NCBI GenBank assembly: GCA_964383915.1 | Contig: CAYLJE010000038.1 | Span: 1-19,239 of the forward strand | DNA length: 19,239 nucleotides | Direction: 5' to 3' | DNA from: DRPN01 sp964383915 | Lineage (GTDB): Bacteria; Bacteroidota; Bacteroidia; Bacteroidales; VadinHA17 | Part shown: one piece after another, positions 7,257 through 14,891 of the stretch | How the letters are laid out: each line of letters opens with the position of its first letter | Numbering within the stretch: the first letter of the stretch is position 1 | Translations under genes and position numbers: made by a program | Notes under the pieces: model-generated | Told to the model about the DNA's origin: nothing | The model's input: only the letters and a program-made list of their open reading frames with translations | Database searches by the model: none

Positions 7257-8897
7257 ATGTCTAAAGGAATCTACCACGTACCCGTAGCGAAAAATGAATC
7301 TATTCTCAGTTATGCTCCCGGGACTCCTGAAAGGAAAACCATCGGGGAAGCCATCCGTCAGGTTTATGCCCACGAAGAAGATATTCCGATGGTCATTGGA
7401 GGAAAAGAAGTCAGGACAGATAAAAAAGTCAGGATTTTCCCTCCTCATAATATTGATCATACCTTAGGGTATTATTCCCGGGGAGGTGAAGAAGAGGTAC
7501 GCCAAGCTATTGAAGCGGCTCTGGCTATCAGAGAAAAATGGGCCGGCATGCGCTGGGAACAGCGGGCTTCTATTTTCCTGAAGATTGCAGATTTAATTTC
7601 GGGCCCTTACCGCCAAAAACTGAATGCTGCCACCATGATCGGCCAGTCGAAGAACGTATTTCAGGCAGAGATTGATGCAGCCTGTGAACTGGCTGATTTC
7701 TTCAGATTTAATGTACAATACATGACTGAGATATACAATCAGCAGCCTTCTTCAGCACCACTGACATGGAACCGCTTGGAATACAGGCCGTTGGAAGGAT
7801 TCATTTTCGCTCTGACGCCCTTTAATTTTACCTCCATCGCCGGCAACCTGCCGACGGCTCCTGCTCTGATGGGGAACGTAGTGGTATGGAAACCCTCCAA
7901 GACAGCTATTTACTCCGCCCATGTGCTCATGGAGATTTTTGAAGAGGCCGGTTTACCTGATGGTGTTATTAATCAGGTATTTGTCTCAGGTCCTACCGCA
8001 GCCAGGGTCGTTCTAACCCATCCCGATTTTGTTGGATTTCATTTTACCGGATCTACTGCTGTCTTCCAGAGCATCTGGAAAATGATCGGGGAAAATATCA
8101 AAACATACAAAACTTACCCACGCATTGTAGGAGAAACCGGAGGGAAAGATTATATCATGGTCCATCCTTCGGCCAACAAAAAAGCAGTAATTACAGCCAT
8201 CGTCCGGGGTGCCTTTGAATACCAGGGACAGAAATGTTCGGCCGCTTCCAGGGCATATATTCCGGAATCGCTATGGGAAGATATGAAAGATGAACTTGTA
8301 GCAACGGTTAAGGGATTGAAGATGGGGCCACCTGAAGATTTTACCAATTTTATCAATGCTGTCATTGATGAACCCTCTTTTGATAAGATCACCAGCTATA
8401 TTGAAAATGCAAAAAAAGACACAGCAGCCGAAATTGTCGTGGGTGGAAATTATAACAAAAGCACGGGTTATTTCATAGAACCTACTATCATACGTGCGAT
8501 GGATCCTCATTACGTCACCATGGAAGAAGAGTTATTCGGACCTGTTATCACTGTTTATATTTATGAAGATGACCGGTTTGATAAAACCCTGGATCTGCTG
8601 GACAGTACTTCCATATATGGGCTTACGGGAGCTTTTTTTGCCGAAGACAGGTATGCTATTGAAAAAGCAACCCGGAGACTTACCTATACGGCAGGAAATT
8701 TCTACATCAATGACAAACCCACCGGGGCAGTGGTCGGACAACAACCATTCGGGGGATCCAGAGGCTCAGGCACCAATGATAAAGCAGGATCCATATTGAA
8801 CCTGCTTCGCTGGGTCTCCCCGCGTTCTATCAAAGAAACCTTTGTACCTATGGAAGATTACCGGTATCCTTTTATGGAAAAAGATAAAAGAATATAG
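7257..8897 (+). CDS. pruA: L-glutamate gamma-semialdehyde (1-pyrroline-5-carboxylate) dehydrogenase
   Basis: The enzyme oxidises glutamate gamma-semialdehyde, formed from 1-pyrroline-5-carboxylate, to glutamate with NAD+; it is the second step of proline breakdown. The 546-residue length and sequence match the stand-alone P5C dehydrogenases related to mitochondrial ALDH4. Visible features are TPFNFTSIAGNLPTAPALMGN (cofactor and oxyanion region, 187-207), VVWKPSKTA, the FTGST turn (263-267), catalytic Glu293 in VGETGGKDY, catalytic Cys327 in YQGQKCSAASRAY and QQPFGGSRGSGTNDKAG near the C-terminus. The family's aldehyde-specific ending PRSIKETF is present. It is divergent from another aldehyde dehydrogenase. 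Its pathway partner, proline dehydrogenase, is at 14892-15803 and not in the same operon. Confidence 0.95.
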   Translation: MSKGIYHVPVAKNESILSYAPGTPERKTIGEAIRQVYAHEEDIPMVIGGKEVRTDKKVRIFPPHNIDHTLGYYSRGGEEEVRQAIEAALAIREKWAGMRWEQRASIFLKIADLISGPYRQKLNAATMIGQSKNVFQAEIDAACELADFFRFNVQYMTEIYNQQPSSAPLTWNRLEYRPLEGFIFALTPFNFTSIAGNLPTAPALMGNVVVWKPSKTAIYSAHVLMEIFEEAGLPDGVINQVFVSGPTAARVVLTHPDFVGFHFTGSTAVFQSIWKMIGENIKTYKTYPRIVGETGGKDYIMVHPSANKKAVITAIVRGAFEYQGQKCSAASRAYIPESLWEDMKDELVATVKGLKMGPPEDFTNFINAVIDEPSFDKITSYIENAKKDTAAEIVVGGNYNKSTGYFIEPTIIRAMDPHYVTMEEELFGPVITVYIYEDDRFDKTLDLLDSTSIYGLTGAFFAEDRYAIEKATRRLTYTAGNFYINDKPTGAVVGQQPFGGSRGSGTNDKAGSILNLLRWVSPRSIKETFVPMEDYRYPFMEKDKRI

Positions 8898-8984
8898 AAA
8901 AAAATCTCAAAGTCTGATATGTAATTGATTTCCACCCGGTTAACATATTTTATATTTTATGGAAGGGAATCTTTTAATTTTCAC

Positions 8985-8992
8985 TAATTTTG
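8985..8992 (+). promoter_or_regulatory. -7 promoter element of the DivIC-like gene
   Basis: TAATTTTG is an exact TAnnTTTG match 18 bases before the ATG at 9011. Its last three bases (TTG, 8990-8992) could be mistaken for a start codon of the same frame; the promoter match argues that translation starts at 9011. No clear -33 element was seen. Confidence 0.45.
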
Positions 8993-9010
8993 TATCATAA
9001 AAACCAGGTC

Positions 9011-9319
9011 ATGGGTTCTCCTTTTTTCAAACGGGTTATCCACATTCTGAAGAACAAATATGTTCTCACCCTCCTGTTATTTATCATCTGGCTTCTTCTT
9101 TTTGACAGTAACAACCTGATTGACAGTTTTAAGCAGGTAAAGGATATGAAACAGTTAGAAAGTGATAAGGAATATTATCAGAAAAAAATCAAAGAGGATT
9201 CAGAAAAATTAAAAGAGTTGGAAACAGATAGCAAAAGCCTCGAGAAATTTGCCCGTGAGCAGTACTTGATGAAGAAAAAGAACGAAGATTTATATATCAT
9301 CCTGGATAAGAAGAAATAA
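9011..9319 (+). CDS. DivIC/FtsB-like septum formation initiator
   Basis: This is a small bitopic protein of 102 residues with the FtsB/DivIC plan: a short basic cytoplasmic tail, one membrane helix (about residues 18-34, YVLTLLLFIIWLLLF), a coiled coil (about 40-78, rich in E and K) and a conserved C-terminal segment EKFAREQYLMKKKNEDLYII. In other bacteria such proteins form the FtsB-FtsL-FtsQ complex that links the Z ring to septal cell-wall synthesis. A TTG 21 bases upstream in frame was rejected because it overlaps a promoter box. The gene has its own probable promoter and is followed by a hairpin terminator. Its last 23 bases overlap the end of the opposite glycosyltransferase gene. Confidence 0.85.
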   Translation: MGSPFFKRVIHILKNKYVLTLLLFIIWLLLFDSNNLIDSFKQVKDMKQLESDKEYYQKKIKEDSEKLKELETDSKSLEKFAREQYLMKKKNEDLYIILDKKK

Positions 9320-10592
9320 GCTCCCCGGATTTTTCCGGGTTTTTGTCCAGCTCCCTGTAAAACTTTAACAAATCTATCACATCAACAGGCGGATGAGTGA
9401 TCCCTGCCTTTTTGAGTAATTTAGAGGATGCAGAAGCAACCGGTTGCTTCCTGAAAAAATTCAGATGAGCATGGTTCAGATATTTTATCACAAAAAAAGT
9501 ATTAAACCAGTGATAAAAACGGTTTATAAAGGTTTTCTCAGAAGCAACATTCTGCAATATCTCGGCTACTCTGCCGGAAAAAGTGTCCTCTCCCAGAAAT
9601 AACTTCACAGAAAGAGGCAGTTTATTGTAAAAATCTTTCACAGAGGACTGATGTTTATATAACAACGGAATTTCAGAAAAGAAATCAGCCAGATCCAGGA
9701 AACTATCAGGGGTATATGTCTTAAACTCCTTTTTTTCTCCGGATAGGAATTTCTGCATTTCAGGCCCTGTGCCAAAAGGCACTTTTCGTGAGGGTCGTGG
9801 AGAAGGGATCACCCTGGTGGTCAGAAGATCCGAGAAATGACCCGGTTCAATAACTTTCTGAAGAAAGTAAAAGTCTTCTCCTCCCTGCCGGGTATTCATC
9901 CCACCCTGCCTGACATATGCTTCAGCTCTCACCGTAAAAGCCGACCCAATAGTATGATAAGCAAACGGATAACCAATCATCCTCAGGGCATTGATAAAAT
10001 AACGAAGATGCAATTCATATTGAATAATGCCCTGATACACCTGGTATGGAAACGCTTCCCCCTCCAGCGGGTGTTCAAAATAGATCGAAGCTCCGGAAAC
10101 ATCTTTTTGGTTGGCATAGAAATCTTCGAGAGCAACCAGATAATCCTTATCAACCAGTGTGTCAGCATCCAGGGAAGTAATCATCCCCTTCGGATTCTCC
10201 AAAATCATAAATCTCCGGATAGCCTCATCCATCCCTATCTTCCTGGCCATACCCACGCCTGCCACTTTTGTCGGGATATTTTCTATTATCAGGGGATAAA
10301 ATTTTAGCAGCCTCCTTTCATGTTCTCCGGCCCAGGTTTTTATTTGTCTGAATGATTGCCTGTTATGGAGAATAACTCTTTCCGTATCCTTTTCAGAAGA
10401 ATTAAGTACGATAACCACCTCAACGGGGGTAAGTGCAGGCACACAAGCAGCAAGAGAAGACAAGGTCTCTACGACATTATCTTCATCATGACAGGGGATA
10501 ACAATGACGTTGGAGAGATCCGGAGAAGGTTTCTGATTGATCAGGAATGGATAAGAAACATGTCGTGAAAGATATGTTTCAAAATCTTTCAT
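9297..10592 (-). CDS. Family 2 glycosyltransferase-like protein
   Basis: The 431-residue protein has a GT-A (glycosyltransferase family 2) catalytic domain in its first 260 residues. It starts with SNVIVIPCHDEDNVVETLSSL, which matches the nucleotide-binding strand of GT2 enzymes; the metal-binding DxD is DAD at 142-144 (ITSLDADT), and GGEDFYF at 237-243 matches the acceptor-site acidic motif. The remaining 170 residues are not recognised and have no clear membrane helices, so it is likely cytoplasmic or peripheral. Donor and acceptor cannot be inferred. Its ATG is one base beyond the stop of the OmpH-like gene, so the two are almost certainly cotranscribed. Its 3' end overlaps the DivIC-like gene by 23 bases. 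Confidence 0.8.
   Translation of the reverse strand: MKDFETYLSRHVSYPFLINQKPSPDLSNVIVIPCHDEDNVVETLSSLAACVPALTPVEVVIVLNSSEKDTERVILHNRQSFRQIKTWAGEHERRLLKFYPLIIENIPTKVAGVGMARKIGMDEAIRRFMILENPKGMITSLDADTLVDKDYLVALEDFYANQKDVSGASIYFEHPLEGEAFPYQVYQGIIQYELHLRYFINALRMIGYPFAYHTIGSAFTVRAEAYVRQGGMNTRQGGEDFYFLQKVIEPGHFSDLLTTRVIPSPRPSRKVPFGTGPEMQKFLSGEKKEFKTYTPDSFLDLADFFSEIPLLYKHQSSVKDFYNKLPLSVKLFLGEDTFSGRVAEILQNVASEKTFINRFYHWFNTFFVIKYLNHAHLNFFRKQPVASASSKLLKKAGITHPPVDVIDLLKFYRELDKNPEKSGELISSYPG
9324..9344 (+). terminator. Intrinsic terminator of the DivIC-like gene
   Basis: A short hairpin (CCCGG, loop ATTTTT, CCGGG) is followed by five T. It starts five bases after the DivIC stop and lies entirely within the 3' coding part of the opposite-strand glycosyltransferase gene. 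Confidence 0.7.
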
Positions 10593-10593
10593 G

Positions 10594-11217
10594 CTATTTT
10601 GCCTTCAGCACAGAATCCCTGACAGATTTATACTTCAGGTTCAAACCCTCCATTACCTGTTTCGTCACATCAAAGTTTTTATCTCCAAAGAGCAAATTTC
10701 CCCCCGCCGTAGTGCTGAGAACATATTGATAGTGATGCAACTGGCTGTATCCTTTCAGGTAATCTACAATGCTAAACAATACCTTGCGATAACTCACTTG
10801 CTGTGCTTCCATTAATTTTGAAGACAGATCATTTTTCAGCTTCACCAGTTCCTGTTGTTCCTGGGACAACTGTTGTTCGATTTTCTGCGCTTCAGACCTG
10901 GTCACCAGTCCTCTTTTTAGATTATTCTGATAATCTGTCACTTTATTTTGCCATGTTTGGGACCTGGAATTAAGTTTCGTTTCAGAAGATTTCTGTTTCT
11001 CATTCAGCTTATTCTGATAGTCGGCAAACATATCATAATTTGCCAGCAAAGTATCAATGTTAACATAAACAATCTTTGGCACTAACATCTGTGACGTATC
11101 CAGAAGCCGGGAGGGACGTTTCTTTTCAGAGACGCCGGGACGGGTAAAATAAAGAACATATAAAACAGCTACGGCTACTAAAAGTAGAACATTAATAATT
11201 AAAGATGACTTCTTCAT
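10594..11217 (-). CDS. OmpH/Skp-family protein with an N-terminal membrane anchor
   Basis: The 207-residue protein has a hydrophobic N-terminal segment (about residues 6-24) without a clear cleavage site, then a strand PKIVYVNIDTLL and a long coiled coil (about 65-145, rich in Q, K, E) and a C-terminal YQYVLSTTAGGNLLFGDKNFDVTKQVMEGLN. That order is the OmpH/Skp fold, periplasmic chaperones that hold unfolded outer-membrane proteins. The uncleaved-looking anchor suggests a tethered periplasmic variant. It has a very good Bacteroidota promoter and leads the glycosyltransferase gene by one base. It differs from classical skp in lacking a nearby bamA. Confidence 0.8.
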   Translation of the reverse strand: MKKSSLIINVLLLVAVAVLYVLYFTRPGVSEKKRPSRLLDTSQMLVPKIVYVNIDTLLANYDMFADYQNKLNEKQKSSETKLNSRSQTWQNKVTDYQNNLKRGLVTRSEAQKIEQQLSQEQQELVKLKNDLSSKLMEAQQVSYRKVLFSIVDYLKGYSQLHHYQYVLSTTAGGNLLFGDKNFDVTKQVMEGLNLKYKSVRDSVLKAK

Positions 11218-11244
11218 TCTTTTTGTTTTTTAAAATTTACATGA

Positions 11245-11274
11245 CAAAGATAGACGATTTCAATATTTAACAAA
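11245..11274 (-). promoter_or_regulatory. Promoter of the OmpH-glycosyltransferase operon
   Basis: On the minus strand a full TTTG (11271-11274), an 18-base spacer and TATCTTTG (11245-11252) match both Bacteroidota promoter elements exactly. The -7 box ends 27 bases before the ATG at 11217. This is the best promoter match in the window. Confidence 0.7.
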
Positions 11275-11330
11275 CACCTGCCATAAAATTTTATTTCAAC
11301 AAGAGATCGATTTTTACAAAAAGAGGAAGA

Positions 11331-12499
11331 TTAAAATTCTGGACAAGGAATCGCATGGATCTTCCTTTTTCTAAACCGGGTTGTTCTAAACTCATACATG
11401 AAAGAAATCTCATGGGATCCTCCGGNNNNNNNNNNNNNNNNNNNNNNNNNNNNNNNNNNNNNNNNNNNNNNNNNNNNNNNNNNNNNNNNNNNNNNNNNNN
11501 NNNNNNNNNNNNNNNNNNNNNNNNNCTAAACCGGGTTGTTCTAAACTCATACATGAAAGAAATCTCATGGGATCCTCCGGTTGACATGACCAACCGGGAG
11601 ATTGTAAAATCATAACTATACCCGATATGCAATTGTTTTGTTTTATAGCCCACCAGAATAATCAAAGCATCGCGATCGAAATAGCCTTTAATCCCAGGCT
11701 TAAACAATGGAAATCCTCTGTACCAGAAGCCAAACATCAGGGGACTTTTGTACCAGTACAAGCCCAGGTCCAACTGTTTGAAACTGCCTTGTGCTTTAAA
11801 CAGAAATGCCAGTGACAAACTCTCCTCAATAGGGTTCAGCAACCTTCCTTTACGTATGATCTGAGCTCCTCCAAAAACGGACACCTTCATAGGCAAATGA
11901 CTTTCATCCCCATAAAGCGATTGTTTAGGCCTCAGCAAATGATCGACAGAAGTACCCAGCCAATACCGGTCTGTATAAGCCAGTACCGATGTTTCCGCAT
12001 CAATATCCCCTATATTGTCAAAAGGAGGTTGCTCCGTGGGAGGTGTGTTTCCTCCGGGGGAAAGCTGATCATTAAAAATCAGTCTGTAAAAATCAAGAGC
12101 CAGTTGGGTGTATTTTACCTGTATCCCGGGCCTGACATAAATCCCTTCTGTAACTTGTATATTATAAGAATATAACAATCCCAAATTCAGATTACTAAGA
12201 TGTCCAGATCCCGCCACATCATACAGGGCCAGGAATCCTACTCCGGAATTAAAATTCTGGAAATATTTATCATAAGAAAAACTGTAGGTATCAAAGACGC
12301 CGGGGATTGCAGGCCATTGATTCCTGTAGTTCATAACAATTCTGTTCTCTTCGGTTGCCCCTGTGAAAGCAGATCCCAAATAGAGTGGATTGGCATAAAA
12401 CTGGGAAAATTGCGGATCCTGAGCATAAACAGGAAATATAAGAACAAGACCAAAAACAAATATTACCAGGGACTTTTTCACCAATATACTATTTTTCAA
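11331..12499 (-). CDS. PorP/SprF family type IX secretion system membrane protein (split by an assembly artefact)
   Basis: PorP/SprF proteins are outer-membrane barrels of the T9SS; SprF-type members serve substrates with type B C-terminal domains. The signal peptide (residues 1-26, ending VYA) is followed by the family signature QDPQFSQFYANPLYLGSAFTGATEENR and YRNQWPAIPG. The N run and a duplicated 55-mer insert 155 bases near the 3' end and shift the frame. If the duplicate and the N run are removed, the frame ends at 11331 with TTRFRKRKIHAIPCPEF, which fits family C-termini ending in a CPxF-like tail, and the length is exactly 337 residues. The start is not ATG: TTG at 12499 or GTG at 12481 are options; a GGGAGGT lies 20 bases upstream of the TTG. 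It lies just downstream of a type B CTD protein gene on the same strand, the usual neighbour. Confidence 0.88.
11371..11425. repeat. 55-base direct repeat, copy 1 (contig-end duplicate)
   Basis: These 55 bases are identical to 11526-11580 on the other side of the N run and end exactly at the gap. The size and position are what one expects when two contigs sharing a terminal k-mer are scaffolded without merging. Confidence 0.95.
11426..11525. other. Spurious assembly gap (100 N) in porP
   Basis: The 100 N lie between two identical 55-base sequences, so probably no sequence is missing here. Confidence 0.9.
11526..11580. repeat. 55-base direct repeat, copy 2 (contig-end duplicate)
   Basis: The exact second copy of 11371-11425 begins at the first base after the gap. 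It encodes the SHEISFMYEFRTTRF segment of the PorP-like protein in the correct frame. Confidence 0.95.
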
Positions 12500-12622
12500 G
12501 TTATTGAGATAGATAAATAAACCTCCCTCAAAGCAAAAAATTTTACTAAAATAAAAAATATATATTATTATATTACGTTTTTATAAAATTATAAGTTACA
12601 AAAACACCCACTTTCTTTATAT

Positions 12623-12630
12623 CAAAAGTA
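12623..12630 (-). promoter_or_regulatory. Possible -7 element of the PorP-like gene
   Basis: The minus strand reads TACTTTTG, an exact TAnnTTTG match, 124 bases before the TTG start and downstream of the terminator of the preceding gene. No -33 element was found. Confidence 0.3.
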
Positions 12631-12693
12631 ACCAATATGCCGGGATTCCAGTCTAACATATTGACGAATGAAAACATTTTATACATAAAAGAA

Positions 12694-12725
12694 AGAAGGA
12701 GAAAGCATAAATCCTTTCTCCTTCT
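12694..12725 (-). terminator. Intrinsic terminator downstream of the PKD/type B CTD gene
   Basis: A perfect 12-base stem (AGAAGGAGAAAG with CTTTCTCCTTCT) and 8-base loop is followed on the minus strand by the T-rich TTCTTTTAT. It lies 145 bases after the stop codon at 12871, so transcripts would have a long 3' tail. The PorP-like gene is then expected to need its own promoter. Confidence 0.6.
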
Positions 12726-12870
12726 GCCAGAAAAACACAATATCTATCATATTTACTTAAGGGGACTTCTAATAATTACATATCATTCATTTTAATAAAA
12801 GGGATGACATCCACAAAACAGTTTACCAAGTGACCCATTGGTTCATAGCATTTGTTTAAGACAATATGTC

Positions 12871-14136
12871 TTATCTTTTTTTAATCAATGTTACATTTCC
12901 AAACCGGACAAAGGGTTTTCCGTTGGCAAAGGTCCCCCGGGCTTTCCAAATATATACATCCGGTCTGGCGAGTTGGTCCAGCATATATCCATCCCAACCT
13001 TTATGAATATCATTACTTTCAAAGATTAGTTCACCAAACCGGTTAAAAACCTGCAGATGATAATCCGAAACCCCGTGCCACACCGGATGAAACACATTAT
13101 TTGACCTTATCCCTTCGGTAAAATAGCCATTACAGGGTCCGTTGGGATTGGGAACAAAAGCATTTGGAAAACGGATAGAATACATGCTGTTTTCAAAGGC
13201 ATTCTGAAGGACCATGGAATCCACGCATCCTTCTTTCGACCAGGCTTTCAAAACGATATGATAAGGACCTTCCGAGGAATAGTGATGCACCGGTTCGGGA
13301 TCTGCAGAAGAGGTATGATCTCCAAAATCCCAGAGATATCTTACCGCATTTTCAGAATAATTATAAAAGGTAACCTGATCTTCAGGAACAATAACATCTT
13401 TTGGGAAAATTTCAAACCTGGCCACGGGCGTCTCAAACACCTTAACAGTATCCTGACAGACGGCCTCATGCCCTTTTTTATCTTTGCCTGTCAGCGTTAT
13501 CACATATACACCCTGTTTAACAAATATGTATTCGGGGTTTTCCTCATGAAATACAGTAGGAACCTTCCCTATTTGCCAAGTAAAAGAGTTACAGTTTTTT
13601 GAACGGTTGATTAATTGCACCCGCAACGGGAGACAACCTTGTTTCCGGGAAAGACCAAAACGGACAACCGGCAACGTATCGCTTTGTAGCCTCATGGCAG
13701 AAACGGAATCATTTTTATTCTCCTTCCTGAGTGCATGATTGAGGTAGATTTTCTGCCGGACAGGCTTCCCTGATTCGGTTTGTGAAACGAAAGATTTCTC
13801 CGGTTTTTCNNNNNNNNNNNNNNNNNNNNNNNNNNNNNNNNNNNNNNNNNNNNNNNNNNNNNNNNNNNNNNNNNNNNNNNNNNNNNNNNNNNNNNNNNNN
13901 NNNNNNNNNCCTGCTGACTTACCTCCGGAGAAAGACTTAATTCCAAAGTAACCCCCTACCGCTGCAGCCAGCACCAAAGACAGATAGTAAACATTAAACT
14001 GTCCGAAAGATAAGTGTGTAAACTCTTTCCACCGAAGATTTCGTAAAATCCTTTGCCAGAGGTTCGCCGACGGTGTTACGCGGTACCCTTCAAATTGTTT
14101 ACGAAAAAACTCTTCTATGTTATTCATCTCTTTCAT
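12871..14136 (-). CDS. Membrane-anchored anti-sigma-like protein with PKD and T9SS type B C-terminal domains (gapped)
   Basis: The N-terminal 47 residues (NNIEEFFRKQFEGYRVTPSANLWQRI) resemble the short cytoplasmic segment of Bacteroidota transmembrane anti-sigma proteins. One membrane helix follows (about 48-66, YYLSLVLAAAVGGYFGI), then a region lost in a 100-N gap, then 312 residues. These contain two PKD-like domains (EYIFVKQGVYVITLTGKD; RYLWDFGDHTSSADPEPVHHYSSEGPYHI) and an ending of the CHU_C/gliding-associated type B CTD type (SIRFPNAFVPNPNGPCNGYF, LQVFNRFGELIFESND, KGWDGY, RPDVYIWKARG, RFGNVTLIKK). There is no signal peptide, unlike T9SS substrates. The start at 14136 (or ATG 14127, giving ATGAATAA with the sigma stop) overlaps the ECF sigma gene. 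A TTG at 14160 was rejected. Role as sigma regulator is inferred. Confidence 0.75.
   Translation of the reverse strand: MKEMNNIEEFFRKQFEGYRVTPSANLWQRILRNLRWKEFTHLSFGQFNVYYLSLVLAAAVGGYFGIKSFSGGKSAXXXXXXXXXXXXXXXXXXXXXXXXXXXXXXXXXXEKPEKSFVSQTESGKPVRQKIYLNHALRKENKNDSVSAMRLQSDTLPVVRFGLSRKQGCLPLRVQLINRSKNCNSFTWQIGKVPTVFHEENPEYIFVKQGVYVITLTGKDKKGHEAVCQDTVKVFETPVARFEIFPKDVIVPEDQVTFYNYSENAVRYLWDFGDHTSSADPEPVHHYSSEGPYHIVLKAWSKEGCVDSMVLQNAFENSMYSIRFPNAFVPNPNGPCNGYFTEGIRSNNVFHPVWHGVSDYHLQVFNRFGELIFESNDIHKGWDGYMLDQLARPDVYIWKARGTFANGKPFVRFGNVTLIKKR
13810..13909. other. Assembly gap (100 N) in the anti-sigma-like gene
   Basis: The flanks show no shared sequence. The frame happens to stay open across 100 N, but the true size is unknown; the missing part is the stretch between the membrane helix and the PKD domains. 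Confidence 0.98.
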
Positions 14137-14692
14137 CTTCTTCTTTTCCGGGAACAGCAATCCTGCTCAAGATTTCCAGTTTTCTGCGAATCATTTTTCT
14201 TGCCCTCGAATACTGTGACTTACTTGTATTTATATCAATACTCAGCATCTCCGCGATCTCTCTATGTTTATATCCTTCCACCGCGTACAAATTAAAAATC
14301 ATCCGGTACCCCGAAGGCAGGCTTTGAATAATCTGCAATAACTCTTCCCGGGTAAAATCACTCAACCCCGGGTTATCAGCAAAAAAAGTATGCTGTATAG
14401 ATTCAATTTCTATATGATACCTGCGTTTCAGGTTTTTATGATAATATGTTATAGCCGTATTTATCATAATTCTTCTCATCCAGCTAAACAATGACCCCGT
14501 CTTTGTAAATTCTTCCAGATGAATAAAAACCTTTACAAAGCCTTCCTGCAGGATATCTTCAGCTTCTGCAATATTTGTTGCATATCTATTGCATATGCCC
14601 AATAATATTCCGGCATAACGCTCATAGAGCACCCTCTGCGCTTCTCTGTCCTTTTTTATACAACGCCTTATGAGTTCTTCATCCGATTGCAT
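14120..14692 (-). CDS. ECF-type RNA polymerase sigma factor
   Basis: The 190-residue protein has the two-domain ECF sigma-70 plan. Region 2 (about 20-88) includes AEDILQEGFVKVF for core binding and -10 recognition and SLFSWMRRIMINTAITYYHK. Region 4 (about 115-172) includes LPSGYRMIFNLYAVEGYKHREIAEML, ending in the helix-turn-helix NTSKSQYSRARKMIRRKL. There is no extra domain. The stop overlaps the start of the membrane anti-sigma-like gene, so the two products are likely made in fixed ratio, as in typical sigma/anti-sigma pairs. The T9SS protein PorP follows on the same strand. SigP, the ECF factor of the PorXY pathway of Porphyromonas, is a functional comparison only; orthology is not shown. 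Confidence 0.93.
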   Translation of the reverse strand: MQSDEELIRRCIKKDREAQRVLYERYAGILLGICNRYATNIAEAEDILQEGFVKVFIHLEEFTKTGSLFSWMRRIMINTAITYYHKNLKRRYHIEIESIQHTFFADNPGLSDFTREELLQIIQSLPSGYRMIFNLYAVEGYKHREIAEMLSIDINTSKSQYSRARKMIRRKLEILSRIAVPGKEEDERDE

Positions 14693-14891
14693 TCGATCAA
14701 CTTATTTATACGACACATCTGCTAAAAAAACGGTTGCACTAAAATTAGCTTTTTTTCTCATTCTGTTTGAAAAAATATTCTTGAATGACAAAGGTCATAA
14801 AAATACAGATTATGAATCATGTTATTTTGTAAATACTTACCAATGAAAAATAAAAACACAAAAATGTTCATGAATTTTAAAACAAAAGACA

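Larger units (their letters stand above)
12500..12870. other. Spacer between the PorP-like gene and the PKD/type B CTD gene
   Basis: The 371 bases are AT-rich, notably 12538-12600. They hold a hairpin terminator (12694-12725), a possible -7 box (12623-12630) and a strong ribosome-binding-like GGGAGGT on the minus strand (12520-12526). No further gene was seen. Confidence 0.6.

Noticed and set aside
7104..7460. In-frame upstream extension of the ALDH7 gene on the minus strand
   Set aside because: It runs antisense through the start of the P5C dehydrogenase gene and has no dehydrogenase character.
8990..9010. TTG start of the DivIC-like gene 21 bases upstream
   Set aside because: The TTG is the end of a perfect -7 box, so it would lie upstream of the transcript start.
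11291..11425. Alternative C-terminus of the PorP-like protein reading through the N run in the deposited frame
   Set aside because: The frame is shifted by the duplicated 55-mer plus 100 N; the collapsed frame gives a family-like ending.
11371..11580. 55-base direct repeat as a biological repeat or attachment site
   Set aside because: Both copies end exactly at the N run and encode the same porP segment, which is explained by unmerged contig ends.
14137..14160. TTG start of the anti-sigma-like gene at 14160
   Set aside because: Two ATGs follow at 14136 and 14127, the latter giving the common ATGAATAA overlap with the sigma stop, and they fit the domain start better.
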